A stretch of 64,000 nucleotides of DNA from Myxococcales bacterium (GCA_030681895.1 JAUXRI010000013.1:1-64000), one strand, 5' to 3'. Counted from the first letter of the stretch, positions 15,538 through 26,705 are shown. Program-made: numbers and translations. Notes: generated by a model not told the origin, from the letters alone.

Positions 15538-15975
15538 ATGCTCTCGACGCTGCTCGCGCTGACCCTGACTGCTGGCTCGTTTCCCCTGCCCTCCATCGAC
15601 GGAAAGCCGCTCGCCGCGACGGCGGAGCAGAAGTCGTTCCGGCTCCCGATGCGCTTCGAGAAGGTGCGCGGCTTCTACGATGCGCAGTTCGTCGGTGACG
15701 ATGCGAAGGGCATCACTGCGAAGGTCTCGGGAACCACCGGCAAGCGCGTGCTCACGCTCGTCTCTTCTCGCGCTGGCGACACCTGGAAGAAAGCCATCGT
15801 CCGTGAAGGTGAGATCGAGACCGTCATCGACGTCACGCCGGTGCTGCGAATGGCCGAGGAGCAGATCGAAGGAAACGGAAAGCCGCTGGTGCAGTTCATC
15901 ATCGGCCGCTCGGGCGACGTCGATCGCGCCGTCGACGCGATTGGCCGAAAGCACGTCGAGCAGATCCGCCAGTAG
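15538..15975 (+). CDS. Small secreted protein of unknown function
   Basis: A 145-residue protein. The N-terminus MLSTLLALTLTAGSFPLPSI is a short signal peptide with probable cleavage near residue 13-20. The mature part is a single beta-rich domain with repeated short strands (SFRLPMRFEKVRGFYDAQFV, GITAKVSGTTGKRVLTLVSS), ending in a helix (VDRAVDAIGRKHVEQI). No catalytic motif is seen. The stop overlaps the GTG of the next gene by one base (TAGTG), so the two are a translational unit. The likely location is periplasm or outside; function unknown. Confidence 0.7.
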   Translation: MLSTLLALTLTAGSFPLPSIDGKPLAATAEQKSFRLPMRFEKVRGFYDAQFVGDDAKGITAKVSGTTGKRVLTLVSSRAGDTWKKAIVREGEIETVIDVTPVLRMAEEQIEGNGKPLVQFIIGRSGDVDRAVDAIGRKHVEQIRQ

Positions 15976-17111
15976 TGAGCGCTCGGCCCGTGACAAAGCG
16001 CGCGTTCGAGAGACGAGACGGGGTGTTGTTCGACAGCTACGAGTTCCCGTCGGGTCAGAAGTGCAGAGCCCAATTCTCAGCTCAAAGTCTGGGCGAGCCT
16101 CTTTCCGACGAGCAGCTCCAGCTCGCGCGAGAGTCGTCTGCGCAGGCGGGGGATCGTGCTCAGGGCGCGTTCACTCTGCGATGGGAAGAGAAGAGCGATC
16201 AGTCGCTCGAGGCGCTTCTGAGTGGACTGACGGCGGGGAACATCGGAGCGCCCGGCGCGCTGCTCAAGTACCTCGATGACCCGCGCGTTCGGCCGGCCTT
16301 GATCGAAGCGGCGAGACGCGCCGCGCAAGGGTCGTTGTCGAACTTCGCGCAGGTGCTGGGCATCGTGGGTGGCGAGGGAGCTCGTGATGTCCTTCGGCAG
16401 CGCATGGAAGAGCTGCTCGCGGCCTCCGAGACCTTCGAGGACTCGTCGTTCTTCAACTTCACCGCAGGTGCTGCGGCGACCGTCGCTGAGTCACTCCTTC
16501 TGCTGGACCCCGACGACACCACTGCAGCGAATTGCCTTCGGACGCTCATGACGCACCCCTGCCGGCTCAACCGCGAAAATGCTGCGGGGCACGCAGCGAG
16601 CGCGTATCGGCACCGGATGAAGACGGAGGCGATGCAGGTGCTGGAATCGATCTTGCGACCGCTCGTGTACGACCCAGACGATCGCTTGTTCTTCTCAGCG
16701 ATTGAGGCCTTGAAAGCACTCGAACCTCGGGCGGTGATCGAGCGCTGCGTGAAGGTCCTCGAAGGCGACGTCGACGAGCCGATTCCGCGCGCAGCCAGCT
16801 ATCTGACCTCCATGTCACTCTCGGAGAACGCCATCGTTCCCCGACTCGTCGACTGGATCTCGAGGCAGCGCGTCGTTCGTAATGCGCTGCCGGTCGCCTG
16901 GGCGCTGGGCTCGCTCGTACCCGAGGGACTCCGTCTCGATCTTCTTCGCCGGGCCCTGGCCGACGAATCACCGTCACAGCGCTGGGCCGCAATTCGCCTT
17001 CTGAGCTCGATCGAGCAGGACCGGAAAAGCGAGTTGGCCGCTGCCGCGCTTGCCGATGAAACGGACCCAGCGCTGACGCGGGCGCTCATGGCGGCAGCCA
17101 ACCCGAGCTGA
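15975..17111 (+). CDS. HEAT-repeat-like hypothetical protein
   Basis: A 378-residue protein from a GTG start that overlaps the previous stop. The first 75 residues form a small beta-rich region (DGVLFDSYEFPSGQKC). From about residue 75 the sequence is made of helical pairs of 30-40 residues with the Leu/Ala pattern and Asp/Pro turns of HEAT or armadillo repeats, for example GALLKYLDDPRVRPALIEAA, FSAIEALKALEPRAVIERCV and LLRRALADESPSQRWAAIRL. Such solenoids mediate protein-protein contacts. No enzyme motif is present. The partner may be the small secreted protein upstream, but that one is exported and this one has no signal peptide. Confidence 0.7.
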   Translation: MSARPVTKRAFERRDGVLFDSYEFPSGQKCRAQFSAQSLGEPLSDEQLQLARESSAQAGDRAQGAFTLRWEEKSDQSLEALLSGLTAGNIGAPGALLKYLDDPRVRPALIEAARRAAQGSLSNFAQVLGIVGGEGARDVLRQRMEELLAASETFEDSSFFNFTAGAAATVAESLLLLDPDDTTAANCLRTLMTHPCRLNRENAAGHAASAYRHRMKTEAMQVLESILRPLVYDPDDRLFFSAIEALKALEPRAVIERCVKVLEGDVDEPIPRAASYLTSMSLSENAIVPRLVDWISRQRVVRNALPVAWALGSLVPEGLRLDLLRRALADESPSQRWAAIRLLSSIEQDRKSELAAAALADETDPALTRALMAAANPS

Positions 17112-17132
17112 CTCATATCTGTTCGTGTGGCG

Positions 17133-17585
17133 CTACAGCGGCGCCTGCTCGGCAGTGAGCACCGAGAGCGGAAACACCGGGCCACTGCGCGCGAAGTACC
17201 GGGCGAGCTCGAGCGGCTCGGAGCCACGCAGGTCGAGCGCCTCCAACTCTTTCAAGGTGCACCACCGGGCCTCGAGCGAGTGCCGGTCTGCGACGCGCTT
17301 GAGCTGAGCGTCATCCGCGACCGTGCCCGTGAAGATCACCCGCAGGCGCGCGCCGTCGGTGACGACCGAACGCTCCACCCGAACGATCCCGTCGAGCGTC
17401 ACGCGCACTCCAGCCTCTTCGAGCGTCTCGCGAACGGCGGCCTCTTCGAGCGTCTCGCCCTCGTCGACCGCGCCCGCCGGCAGCCACCACTTCTGCCCGT
17501 GCTTCGCCTCGTGAACGACGAGCAGGCGGTCACCCTTGCGGACCGCCACCAGCACGAAGCACCACGTCGTGATGCCCTGGCCCAC
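17133..17585 (-). CDS. Nudix hydrolase
   Basis: A 150-residue Nudix enzyme, hydrolysing a nucleoside diphosphate linked to another group. The full Nudix box is present at 38-60: GAVDEGETLEEAAVRETLEE followed by AGV, matching G-x5-E-x7-R-E-U-x-E-E-x-G-U. The N-terminal strand (WCFVLVAVRKGDRLLVVHEA) and the W-W-L-P lead-in are typical. The GTG start lies three bases after the purA stop, so both are probably translated from one message; a nucleotide-cleaning role beside purine synthesis is reasonable. The precise substrate (8-oxo-dGTP, ADP-ribose, others) cannot be told. Confidence 0.92.
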   Translation of the reverse strand: MGQGITTWCFVLVAVRKGDRLLVVHEAKHGQKWWLPAGAVDEGETLEEAAVRETLEEAGVRVTLDGIVRVERSVVTDGARLRVIFTGTVADDAQLKRVADRHSLEARWCTLKELEALDLRGSEPLELARYFARSGPVFPLSVLTAEQAPL

Positions 17586-17588
17586 GCG

Positions 17589-18959
<1,371 letters not shown>

Positions 18960-18970
18960 TCACGACCGAG

Positions 18971-21900
18971 TCAGGAACCTGACGTGCCGTGACAGCGGAA
19001 ACGATACCCGCAACCGAGCGACTCGCAGCGTTCGAGCGGCCGGAGTTCCCACCGTCGTGAGGCCTGAGACTGAACGAGCGCGCGGGCCTGCGAGACGAGT
19101 TGACGCTCGAGTTCGGCGTCGTTCGGCAAGCCGTCGAGGAAGCGCGGCGTCGCATCGTCATGCCGCAGGTACGAAATGCCGGCGCGCACCTCGACCCCGG
19201 GCACCTCGACGAAGCGCCGCGCGGCGAGCGCGTAACACCCGAGCTGAAACGCGTACGGCTCCAGCCCGGCGGCTGACGGCGTGGTGGTCTTGTAGTCGAT
19301 GACGTCGACCTGCTGATCGATGACCAACAGATCGATCTGCCCGCGAAGGTGCAGCGAGAAGTCGGCGTCACCGAGCCGCAGCACGAAGGGCAATTCCCGC
19401 AACACCTTGCGCGCGCGCGGCAGGCGCTGCCCATACGGCGAGGTCCAGAACCGCTCGACCCACCGCAGCACGTCGTCGTCGTGGTCGGTGCCGAGGCCGC
19501 TGGTGCGCTGCAACGAGGCGAGCCGTTCGCGAAGCCCGGGCGCGTTCACCCAGTCGAGCGGCGTCAGCTCGAGCAGCTTGTGCGCGGCGGTGCCGAGCAG
19601 ACGTGGGTCTCCAGGCATCGGCTCATCGTCGACCTGCTCCGCCCACTCGAACGCGATGGGACGCTCCGCGAGGCCGACCTGATGCGCGAGGTGAAAGCGT
19701 CGTGGGCAGGTGACGAAGTCTTGAAGCTGGGTGACTGGCAGCACCGCGTCACGAACGGGAACGGGCTGCGTGGTTCTCACCCGCGTCACGAGCGCGGCGA
19801 CCTCGGCGCGGGTGGCGTCGTCGAGCTGCGCGGCAGCGGGCACCGGCCGGCCCTGTGGCAGCGCGTCGACCAGCACATCCATCGCGGCGTGCCGGTCGCT
19901 GAACTGCTGCCACCAGAAGTCGTCGAACTTCAGCCACGCGGCCCAGGTGTTCCGCTGCGCTTTCGGCGGCTGCAACCCGAGCACGACGCGATCTCTCGCG
20001 CGGGTCAACGCGACGTAGAGCAGCCGCCGTCGCTGCGCGTCTTCACGCTTCGACTTGAGGCCCTTGCACTGAAGGTACCGCGCGCTCCCGGTTGGCTCAT
20101 TTGCGAGCGAGGTGACGGCGAGCCCGACGTCGCGATCGAACCGAATGCGCTCGCCGCCCGGTGGCGTCGTCGTGAACAGCTCTGGGATGACGACGACCGG
20201 CCACTCGAGGCCCTTGGCCTGGTGCACCGTCATCAACGTCACGGCCTCGGAGTCACCTTCATCGAGCACGTCACCCTGCGCTTCTCGAGGCTCGGTCTCG
20301 GCGAGCTCCAGGAGCTCACGGGCGAACTGCGCGACCGGCACACCCTGCGCCTGACGGAGCGTCGCGAGATCGACGAGCTTGTCCAGGTTGGCGAGCGCCT
20401 GTTCTCCAAACGGGCCCGCGGCGACGGCGACGCGATACTCGAGCGACTCCAGCGCCACGCGGAGCAGGTGCCGCAGCCCGAGGCGATCACGCTCGCGGTA
20501 CAGCACCAGCCACGCCTCGTGAAACCGCCGGAACCGGAGGCGCTCGGCGTCGTCGAAGGCCGTGAAGTCGCCTCCGTCACCGAGGAGCACGTGCTTCGGG
20601 TCGAGCCCGTTCACCTGGGCGCCATCGAGCGCAAGCGAGACGAGCGCCGTGTCCGACAACCCGACGAGCGGACTGCGCAACACGGCCGCGAAGGCGATGA
20701 GGTTGGACGGATCGGCGATGAGCTGGAGCAACGAGGCGAGATCGATCACCTCCTGCGCTGCGTAGAAGCCGCGCCCGCGCACGATGCGATGCCGCACGCC
20801 GTGTCGCACGAGCGCCTGCCGGTATACCTCGAGCTGCGTGAAGCGCTGGAAGAGCACCGCGACGTCACCACCCACCACCATGCGTGGCGCTGCGTGTTTC
20901 GGCGCACGGGGAACGATCTGCACGCTCGGGTCCGCCAGCATCATGGCGAGGTATCGCGCGAGCGCCTCAGCCTCTGCAGCGCGCACGGCCTCGACCGACG
21001 GCGTCTCGTCACTCTCCGCGAGCGCCTCGGGCATCATCAGCCGCACCAGCGCAGGCCCCGGCGGAGCGTTCTGCCGGACCGCAGTCAACGCGTCGGTCTC
21101 CGGGTCGAACTCCACTTCGAACGGGAGCCCGCCAGCAGTCTGATCGCCGCGAACGAGGAACCGCTGGCTCTGGTTGTTGCAGAGCTCGACGATCTCCACC
21201 GTCGATCGCCGTGACTGCTGAAGGAACTGCCTCTGCCCACCGCTGGCCTCGATGCACTTCGCCATGCGCTCGAAGACGGCGACGTCAGCGCCGCGGAAGT
21301 CGTAGATGGCCTGTTTGCGATCGCCGACCACTGCGAGGGCGGCGGGCTCGAGCGGCACGTCGAGGGTCTCGTTCGACGGGCCTTCTCCCATCTCTCTCGA
21401 CAGGGGCCGCGGCGCGCCGTCACGCTTCTCGGCGAGCAACAGCACCAGCTCGAGCTGCACGCGATTGGTGTCCTGGAACTCGTCGACCAGCACCACGCCG
21501 AACCGCCGATGCGCGTCACGCCGCGCCTCGGGCGAGTTGCGGAGCAGATCGCGCGTGCGCACCAGCAGCGCCGTGAAGTCGAGTGCACCGCGCGCATCGA
21601 GCGCCGCCTCGTACGAAGCGATGCCCTCTTTCACGAGTTCACGAACGACCGCGTCGAACGGCGCCATTCGCCATGAGGTCCACAACGCTCCGGGAGCGCT
21701 GGCTCCGTCGCCCTTCCCTCTGAACGCCTCACGGAGCGGGACGACGTCGGCGCGCTTCCAGTTCTTGAAGGCCTCATCGAGCAGGTCGCGGTGCTCTGGC
21801 CAGTTCTCGACCGTGACCTGCGCGAGCCGCCGGCAGATCTCGTCGACGCGCGCGCGATACGCGTCCCGCACCTCGAGCGTTCGCTGCAGCGTCGTGGCCA

Positions 21901-22708
21901 TCAGCCGAAGCCCACGCACCGTGGCCAGGAACGACTCGCGCGCCTCGTCCTGGTCCTGCACGGGGATCAGGTCGACCTGCGTCCCCTCTTCCCGGATCGC
22001 GGCCGACACGCGGACCAGCGAGCTCACGAGGCCCCACGGGCTGCTCGCGCCGAACCCGAAGTCGCGCACGAGTTCACGCACCAGCGCGTCGCCTGCTTCG
22101 AGCCGCTCCAGCACCACGCGCTCGACGCACTCGGCGAACAGTTGCCGGCCTTCGCGCTCTTCGATCAGCTCGAACGCCGGGTTCACGCCGCTGCCGGCCG
22201 GCGCGCGACGCAGCACCTGCGACATGACGGAGTGAAACGTGCCGATGCTGGCGGCACCGAGATCGTCACGAACGGAGCGCCAGAAGGATTTCGGAGGCAG
22301 CGGCCGGCCGAGCGCAGCGAACGACGTCTCGAGCTCGAGTTCCCGCGATTCACCCTTCGCGTCACCCGTCGCGAGCCGATCGAGGCGCTCACGCAGACGC
22401 TGACGCATCTCGGCGGCGGCCTTGTCCGTGAAGGTGAGGAGACACAAATTGGCGGGCGCGACGGGCTCGTGCCCTGCGCGTGCGCCGCCGAGGACGTGGA
22501 GGCACAAGGTGATGAGGCTGTACGTCTTGCCCGCGCCGGCACCCGCGAAGAGGGCGAGGTTGGACTCGAGGCGGAGCGCGCGCTCCAGTGGCGTGGCGTC
22601 GTCGGGCAACGGCGCGGGCGGCGGCGGCGGCGTGTTGCGCGGCACCGGCAAGACGCCGAACTCGAAGCCGAGCTGCGAGGTGTCGGGAGCTCTCCGGCGC
22701 GCAGCCAT
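18971..22708 (-). CDS. addA: AddA-like UvrD-family helicase/nuclease subunit
   Basis: A 1245-residue recombination helicase. The N-terminal SF1 motor has Walker A GAGAGKTYSLI (56-66), LLTFTDKAAAEM (motif Ia), VVLVDEFQDTNRVQ (Walker B/motif II), VVGDRKQAIYDFRGAD (motif III), TLMTVHQAKGLEWPVVVIPE (motif V) and LLYVALTRARDRVVL (motif VI). The C-terminus is a PD-(D/E)xK nuclease: D1126 in GQIDLLV and the D1138-Y-K1140 pair. With AddB it would resect double-strand breaks for RecA repair. Cysteines at 1228, 1233 and 1239, plus one in VTCPRRFHL upstream, look like an iron-sulfur staple, which is usually reported for AddB. The ATG overlaps the addB stop by one base; the frame is open further upstream inside addB. 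Confidence 0.9.
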   Translation of the reverse strand: MAARRRAPDTSQLGFEFGVLPVPRNTPPPPPAPLPDDATPLERALRLESNLALFAGAGAGKTYSLITLCLHVLGGARAGHEPVAPANLCLLTFTDKAAAEMRQRLRERLDRLATGDAKGESRELELETSFAALGRPLPPKSFWRSVRDDLGAASIGTFHSVMSQVLRRAPAGSGVNPAFELIEEREGRQLFAECVERVVLERLEAGDALVRELVRDFGFGASSPWGLVSSLVRVSAAIREEGTQVDLIPVQDQDEARESFLATVRGLRLMATTLQRTLEVRDAYRARVDEICRRLAQVTVENWPEHRDLLDEAFKNWKRADVVPLREAFRGKGDGASAPGALWTSWRMAPFDAVVRELVKEGIASYEAALDARGALDFTALLVRTRDLLRNSPEARRDAHRRFGVVLVDEFQDTNRVQLELVLLLAEKRDGAPRPLSREMGEGPSNETLDVPLEPAALAVVGDRKQAIYDFRGADVAVFERMAKCIEASGGQRQFLQQSRRSTVEIVELCNNQSQRFLVRGDQTAGGLPFEVEFDPETDALTAVRQNAPPGPALVRLMMPEALAESDETPSVEAVRAAEAEALARYLAMMLADPSVQIVPRAPKHAAPRMVVGGDVAVLFQRFTQLEVYRQALVRHGVRHRIVRGRGFYAAQEVIDLASLLQLIADPSNLIAFAAVLRSPLVGLSDTALVSLALDGAQVNGLDPKHVLLGDGGDFTAFDDAERLRFRRFHEAWLVLYRERDRLGLRHLLRVALESLEYRVAVAAGPFGEQALANLDKLVDLATLRQAQGVPVAQFARELLELAETEPREAQGDVLDEGDSEAVTLMTVHQAKGLEWPVVVIPELFTTTPPGGERIRFDRDVGLAVTSLANEPTGSARYLQCKGLKSKREDAQRRRLLYVALTRARDRVVLGLQPPKAQRNTWAAWLKFDDFWWQQFSDRHAAMDVLVDALPQGRPVPAAAQLDDATRAEVAALVTRVRTTQPVPVRDAVLPVTQLQDFVTCPRRFHLAHQVGLAERPIAFEWAEQVDDEPMPGDPRLLGTAAHKLLELTPLDWVNAPGLRERLASLQRTSGLGTDHDDDVLRWVERFWTSPYGQRLPRARKVLRELPFVLRLGDADFSLHLRGQIDLLVIDQQVDVIDYKTTTPSAAGLEPYAFQLGCYALAARRFVEVPGVEVRAGISYLRHDDATPRFLDGLPNDAELERQLVSQARALVQSQASRRWELRPLERCESLGCGYRFRCHGTSGS

Positions 22709-25700
22709 CAGTCGACCTCCGGCATTTCGCTCAACCGACGCGCAGAGATGCGGCAGACGCTGCGAAGGTGGCAGTACTCGCAGTCGAGCGGCCGGGCCCC
22801 GAAGTCGCCTTTGCGCAGTGACGCTTGCAGCCCGTGCACGGCGTTGGCGAGGTTGGGACGTTCCTCCATCGCGGCGAGCCGGCGGGTCTCGAGATCGACC
22901 GCGAGCACGTCTTCGAGCGTGTAGTCGGCGTCCTTGAGCACTCGGGAAAGCACCAGCGAGTCGCTCTTTCGCAACGCCACCCACGCTGCGTCGACGGACT
23001 TCTCGGGGTACAGCGCGCGCGCGACGAAGAGATAGAGCGGCAGCTGGAAGTCCTTCAGCAGGAGCGCGTCGAGCCGTGCCTTCGGCGTTCCTGAGCGCGA
23101 GAGCTTGTAGTCGATGACCGCGACCTGGCTGGGCGCGACGTCGAGACGATCGATCGCTCCGACGAGGAAGACGGGCCGCTCGTGCGGCAGCGCGGGCGGA
23201 ATCGAGATCTGCTGCACCGACTCGTGAGAGTCCTTACGACCGAAGGTGCTCTCGAACGCTTTGGGCACGGCGCCGGCGATCGGCTCGATGGCTGGGTCGA
23301 ACAACAACCGGAGCAGCTCACGTCGCGCCCGCTCCACGCTGATGTCGAACAAGAGATGGTGCCCAACCGGCAACGAGCGCGACACCTCGTCGGAGGAGAT
23401 CAGCAGCGCCTCGTCGAGTTCCTTCGTGACGGCCTCGAGCTGCAGCTTCGACGGAGGCCAGCGCCCCTTCGCCTGCAACGCGGGGATCAGCCGCTTCAGC
23501 GCGGCGTGGAGCAGATCGCCCAGCGCGCGGTGGTCCATCTCTTCGCCCGCCTCGTCCTCTTCCTGCACCTTCAGGATGCGTTTGCCGAGCCCGAGGAAGT
23601 GACAGTTCGCCCAGCTCTCGAGCTGGCTCGCGCTGATGGGGTGGGTGGCGTTCCAGTCGAGCGCCGGGTGCAGCCGCTCGAGGACGGACGGATCGAGCAC
23701 GGCGCCCGAGAAGCGCCCCGGCACGCCGTCGGACTTCGAGAAGTACGTGAGCCGCTCGATCTCGATGGCGGCCATGACGTTGGCGTTGATGGCCCACGGC
23801 TCGGAGCGAACGAGGGCCGAAAGCGCCGGCGCGCGGCGGTCACGTGGAGACTGACGCGTCTCGAGCGGGCTCCAGATCTCGAGCGCGGCGCGGGTGCAGA
23901 GCTCAGCCGAAGACTCGACGTCGTCCAGCAGGGGCACCGGCCGATGCGCGCGTACGGTCGTCGGCATGTCAGGCAAGACCCGTTTGATCGCGTCGACGAA
24001 CGGAGAGCGCAGCGCCTCACGGCCTCGCGAATCGGATCGTGGATACGACAGCGTCACCGACGGCGCGGCGATCAACGCGTGATGGAGGAGCAGCCGGTCC
24101 TCCGCAAGGCGGGACGGCAGCGCCACGCCGTCATCGCTCACCGAGAGACGGAACAGCGTCATCGACGCGGATGCGTTGATCTCCGCGCGTTCGTCATCAG
24201 ACAGCAGCGCCGCGGGAGGTGACCGCCCGGGGAACCGCCCGTCGAGCAGCCCGCCGACGAACACCGCGTCGAACTTCGTGCCCGGCAGCTCGCGCACGTC
24301 GACGAGCCAGACGGCGCCAGCGCGTGGGCCTCGCGCCTGAAGGTTCACCTCGCCCATCGCGAGCGACAACCAGCGCGCGAACGTGCGGCGGTCCAACGAG
24401 GTGGCGCCGAGGCCGGAGCGCTCCAGCGACAGACGCAGCGAGCGGACGAGCGACGAGAGCGCTTCGAACGACGCCTGATCCCGAGCGACCGCGCGATCGA
24501 CCTCGGCCTCGACGACATGGCCACGCAGCGACGGCTCGGGCTCCGAGAGCGCCTCGGCGATGCCCAGCGCTCCGACGGCCTTCCACCACGCCTCGAGCAA
24601 CGACGACGCGGCGCCACGGCTGGGAATGGAGCGGGCGAGGGCCTGCACGCGCTTGACGCCGTCGATCAGCGCAGAGAGATCGTTCACGTCTGCCGTCAAC
24701 GCGCGACGCCGGGCCGCCTCACGCGTGCGACGATCGAGGAGCGCTCCGAGCCGCACCATCCACGCGCCCTGCCCTCCGCGTTCTCCAATCACGTCATTGC
24801 GAACGCCAGCTTCCGCGAACGCACCTCGCCCGGGCGGCATGCCCTTCGACAACGCGCGGGCGTACCGGCTCTCGAGCAACGCGGCGACGTCGTCGACGGG
24901 AAAGTCGTCGTCAGCGAGTGAGAGGAGCGACGCGGCGAGGCGACCGATGGGGCTGCGCGCGAGGGGCAGGCCGAGGCGCGCACGAGACGGAATGTTCAAC
25001 GCGTCCAACTGCTCGACGAGCAGCTCAGTGTCGTCGGCGAGATCTCGAAACGCGATGGCGATGCGCTCGGGCGGCGTGCCGGCGGCGAGCCGGTGCTTCA
25101 CCAGCGCTGCGATGGCGCGGGCTTCGTCGCGTGGCGTCGCGCAGGAGACGAGCGCGAGGCCCGGCAGCGTGGCCGGCGTCACCTCGGCGGCGAAGAGCTG
25201 ACGGAGCTGCACCGCGAGTGGTTGCTCCGAGGCTTCAGGCACCAGCTCAGCGCCCTGCAGCGACTCCCAGCGCTTCTCGAAGAACCGCGCGACGCCGCCG
25301 ACGAAGGCATCGGTGTGCGGGCTGCCGGCCCAGGGCACGACGAGCCGGAAGGAGCGGTTCGAGGCGACACAAGCGCGGGCGAGCGCGTCGAGGAAGACGA
25401 GGCGGGCCGGCGCGAGATCGTGCAGGTCGCGCACTTCGATGGCCTCGAAACGGAGGAGCGCGTCGGGCAGGCCCTGCTCCTTGAGGCGGCGCGTCGCGAG
25501 GTGAATGACGGCGCGGCGGTCGGAGAGGTGCTGGCCGGTGAGCTTCGCGTCGACGGCTTCGTACATCGCGCACAACACCCGCAGCTTCTCGCCGGTGCGG
25601 CCGGGAGAACGGCCCGCGAGCTCGCTCAGGAAAGACGGCGTGACGTCTTGCGACCAGAGTTCGCCACGGAGCACGTCGGCCTGGAGCGCGAAGTCGGCGG

Positions 25701-25953
25701 TAGTGGCGACGTCTCCGAATACCGGCGTGGCGAGTCGCGGAGCCTCGACCGCGATGAGCGCGCGCACCAGCCATGGGTCGGCCGGAGCGAGCCCCGCGAA
25801 CGCCGGCCCACCACAAGCGTCGACGAGCTGAGAGAAGGTGCGATGGGCTCCGGCATCGACGAAGCCGTCACGTCTGCTGGCCTCGAGCAGCGCGAGCTCG
25901 ACCCGGCCCGAGTCAGGGCGAACGAACAGGGTCGAGGCATCACGCGGCGGCAC
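22708..25953 (-). CDS. addB: AddB-like subunit: inactivated helicase fused to PD-(D/E)xK nuclease
   Basis: A 1081-residue protein from a GTG start. The N-terminal region aligns by character with AddB helicase-like subunits but lacks a Walker A lysine (FVRPDSGRVELALLEASRRD), so it should not hydrolyse ATP. The C-terminal nuclease has the conserved VGAIDRLDVAP and AVIDYKLSRSG (the D-x-K site near residue 946). A cysteine in WANCHFLGLGK near residue 780 and C1058, C1061, C1067 in DCEYCHLRSVC give the four-cysteine iron-sulfur staple of AddB. The stop overlaps the addA start, so a 1:1 complex is expected. Identity as AddB rather than another RecBCD-like partner is from domain layout; no Chi sequence can be deduced. 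Confidence 0.85.
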   Translation of the reverse strand: MPPRDASTLFVRPDSGRVELALLEASRRDGFVDAGAHRTFSQLVDACGGPAFAGLAPADPWLVRALIAVEAPRLATPVFGDVATTADFALQADVLRGELWSQDVTPSFLSELAGRSPGRTGEKLRVLCAMYEAVDAKLTGQHLSDRRAVIHLATRRLKEQGLPDALLRFEAIEVRDLHDLAPARLVFLDALARACVASNRSFRLVVPWAGSPHTDAFVGGVARFFEKRWESLQGAELVPEASEQPLAVQLRQLFAAEVTPATLPGLALVSCATPRDEARAIAALVKHRLAAGTPPERIAIAFRDLADDTELLVEQLDALNIPSRARLGLPLARSPIGRLAASLLSLADDDFPVDDVAALLESRYARALSKGMPPGRGAFAEAGVRNDVIGERGGQGAWMVRLGALLDRRTREAARRRALTADVNDLSALIDGVKRVQALARSIPSRGAASSLLEAWWKAVGALGIAEALSEPEPSLRGHVVEAEVDRAVARDQASFEALSSLVRSLRLSLERSGLGATSLDRRTFARWLSLAMGEVNLQARGPRAGAVWLVDVRELPGTKFDAVFVGGLLDGRFPGRSPPAALLSDDERAEINASASMTLFRLSVSDDGVALPSRLAEDRLLLHHALIAAPSVTLSYPRSDSRGREALRSPFVDAIKRVLPDMPTTVRAHRPVPLLDDVESSAELCTRAALEIWSPLETRQSPRDRRAPALSALVRSEPWAINANVMAAIEIERLTYFSKSDGVPGRFSGAVLDPSVLERLHPALDWNATHPISASQLESWANCHFLGLGKRILKVQEEDEAGEEMDHRALGDLLHAALKRLIPALQAKGRWPPSKLQLEAVTKELDEALLISSDEVSRSLPVGHHLLFDISVERARRELLRLLFDPAIEPIAGAVPKAFESTFGRKDSHESVQQISIPPALPHERPVFLVGAIDRLDVAPSQVAVIDYKLSRSGTPKARLDALLLKDFQLPLYLFVARALYPEKSVDAAWVALRKSDSLVLSRVLKDADYTLEDVLAVDLETRRLAAMEERPNLANAVHGLQASLRKGDFGARPLDCEYCHLRSVCRISARRLSEMPEVD

Positions 25954-26147
25954 GGCGGCACTGTATCGGCTGGGGCTGACACCGTTGCCAGCCCGATGCG
26001 TCAGGCTCGACGGCCTGCACCGCGGGTGGGGAGCGGCGATTGCCTTTGACGATGAACTCGAGCGACGCCTGCTCCCAGCCGCGCATCCTCAGCGACACGT
26101 GCTGCGACGGCCCGCCGTTCCATCGCGAGGATTGTTAGACCTGCCGG

Positions 26148-26705
26148 ATGGGACTCCTGACCTTCAGCATCAACGTCACCCTGGACGGCTGCGTCGACCA
26201 CCAGGAGGGAATCGCGGACGACGAGACCCACGCCTTCTTCACCCGCCTCATGGATGAGGGCGGCGCGATGCTGTGGGGCCGCGTCACCTACGAGATGATG
26301 GAGCGCTTCTGGCCGGCGGTCGCCCGCGGCGACGAGAAGGCGCCGCCCGCGCTTCGCGAGTGGGCGATCAAGCTCGAGACCAAGCCGAAGTACGTGGTGT
26401 CGAGAACGCGAAAAGACTTCCCGTGGACCAACAGCCACCACCTCGCCGGTGACCTGCGCACCAGCGTGCAGAAGCTCAAGGACGCGACCCCAGCCGGCGT
26501 GCTCCTCGGGAGCGTCACGCTCGCAGCCGAGCTGGACCGGCTGGATCTGATCGACGAGTACACGTTTCTCGTCCAGCCGAGAATCGCCGGCCACGGCCCG
26601 ACCCTGTACGAGAGCGGGTTGCCCAGCACGCGACGGCTCGAGCTGATCTCGGCAAAGCCGCTCCGCAGCGGCCCGGTCGCGATGCACTACCGGCGCGCGC
26701 GCTGA
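26148..26705 (+). CDS. Dihydrofolate reductase family protein (RibD C-terminal-like domain)
   Basis: A 185-residue protein of the RibD_C/DHFR-like fold. It begins MGLLTFSINVTLDGCVDHQE, the usual first strand, and contains AMLWGRVTYEMMERFWPAVA, YVVSRTRKDFPWTNS, GVLLGSVTLAAELDRLDLID and EYTFLVQPRIAGHGPTLYES, all typical of the small stand-alone YyaP/YwjB-type reductases. These probably use NAD(P)H, but the natural substrate of the free-standing members is unknown. It is preceded by a 194-base gap after addB and its last 19 bases overlap the end of the LysR gene on the opposite strand. Confidence 0.88.
   Translation: MGLLTFSINVTLDGCVDHQEGIADDETHAFFTRLMDEGGAMLWGRVTYEMMERFWPAVARGDEKAPPALREWAIKLETKPKYVVSRTRKDFPWTNSHHLAGDLRTSVQKLKDATPAGVLLGSVTLAAELDRLDLIDEYTFLVQPRIAGHGPTLYESGLPSTRRLELISAKPLRSGPVAMHYRRAR

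Noticed and set aside
19349-21214. A 621-codon plus-strand open frame antisense to addA.
   Set aside because: The addA helicase motifs are all intact in the opposite strand; the antisense translation has no recognisable content.
22709-22984. An addA start 92 codons further upstream inside addB.
   Set aside because: The extra residues are Arg-rich and read in a shadow frame of addB. The ATG at 22708 overlaps the addB stop in the usual coupled manner and begins near the helicase domain.
25954-26147. A 194-base gap between addB and the RibD-like gene, checked for a LexA-type operator or small gene.
   Set aside because: No GAAC-N4-GTTC dyad or convincing short gene was found by eye; it probably holds the two divergent promoters.
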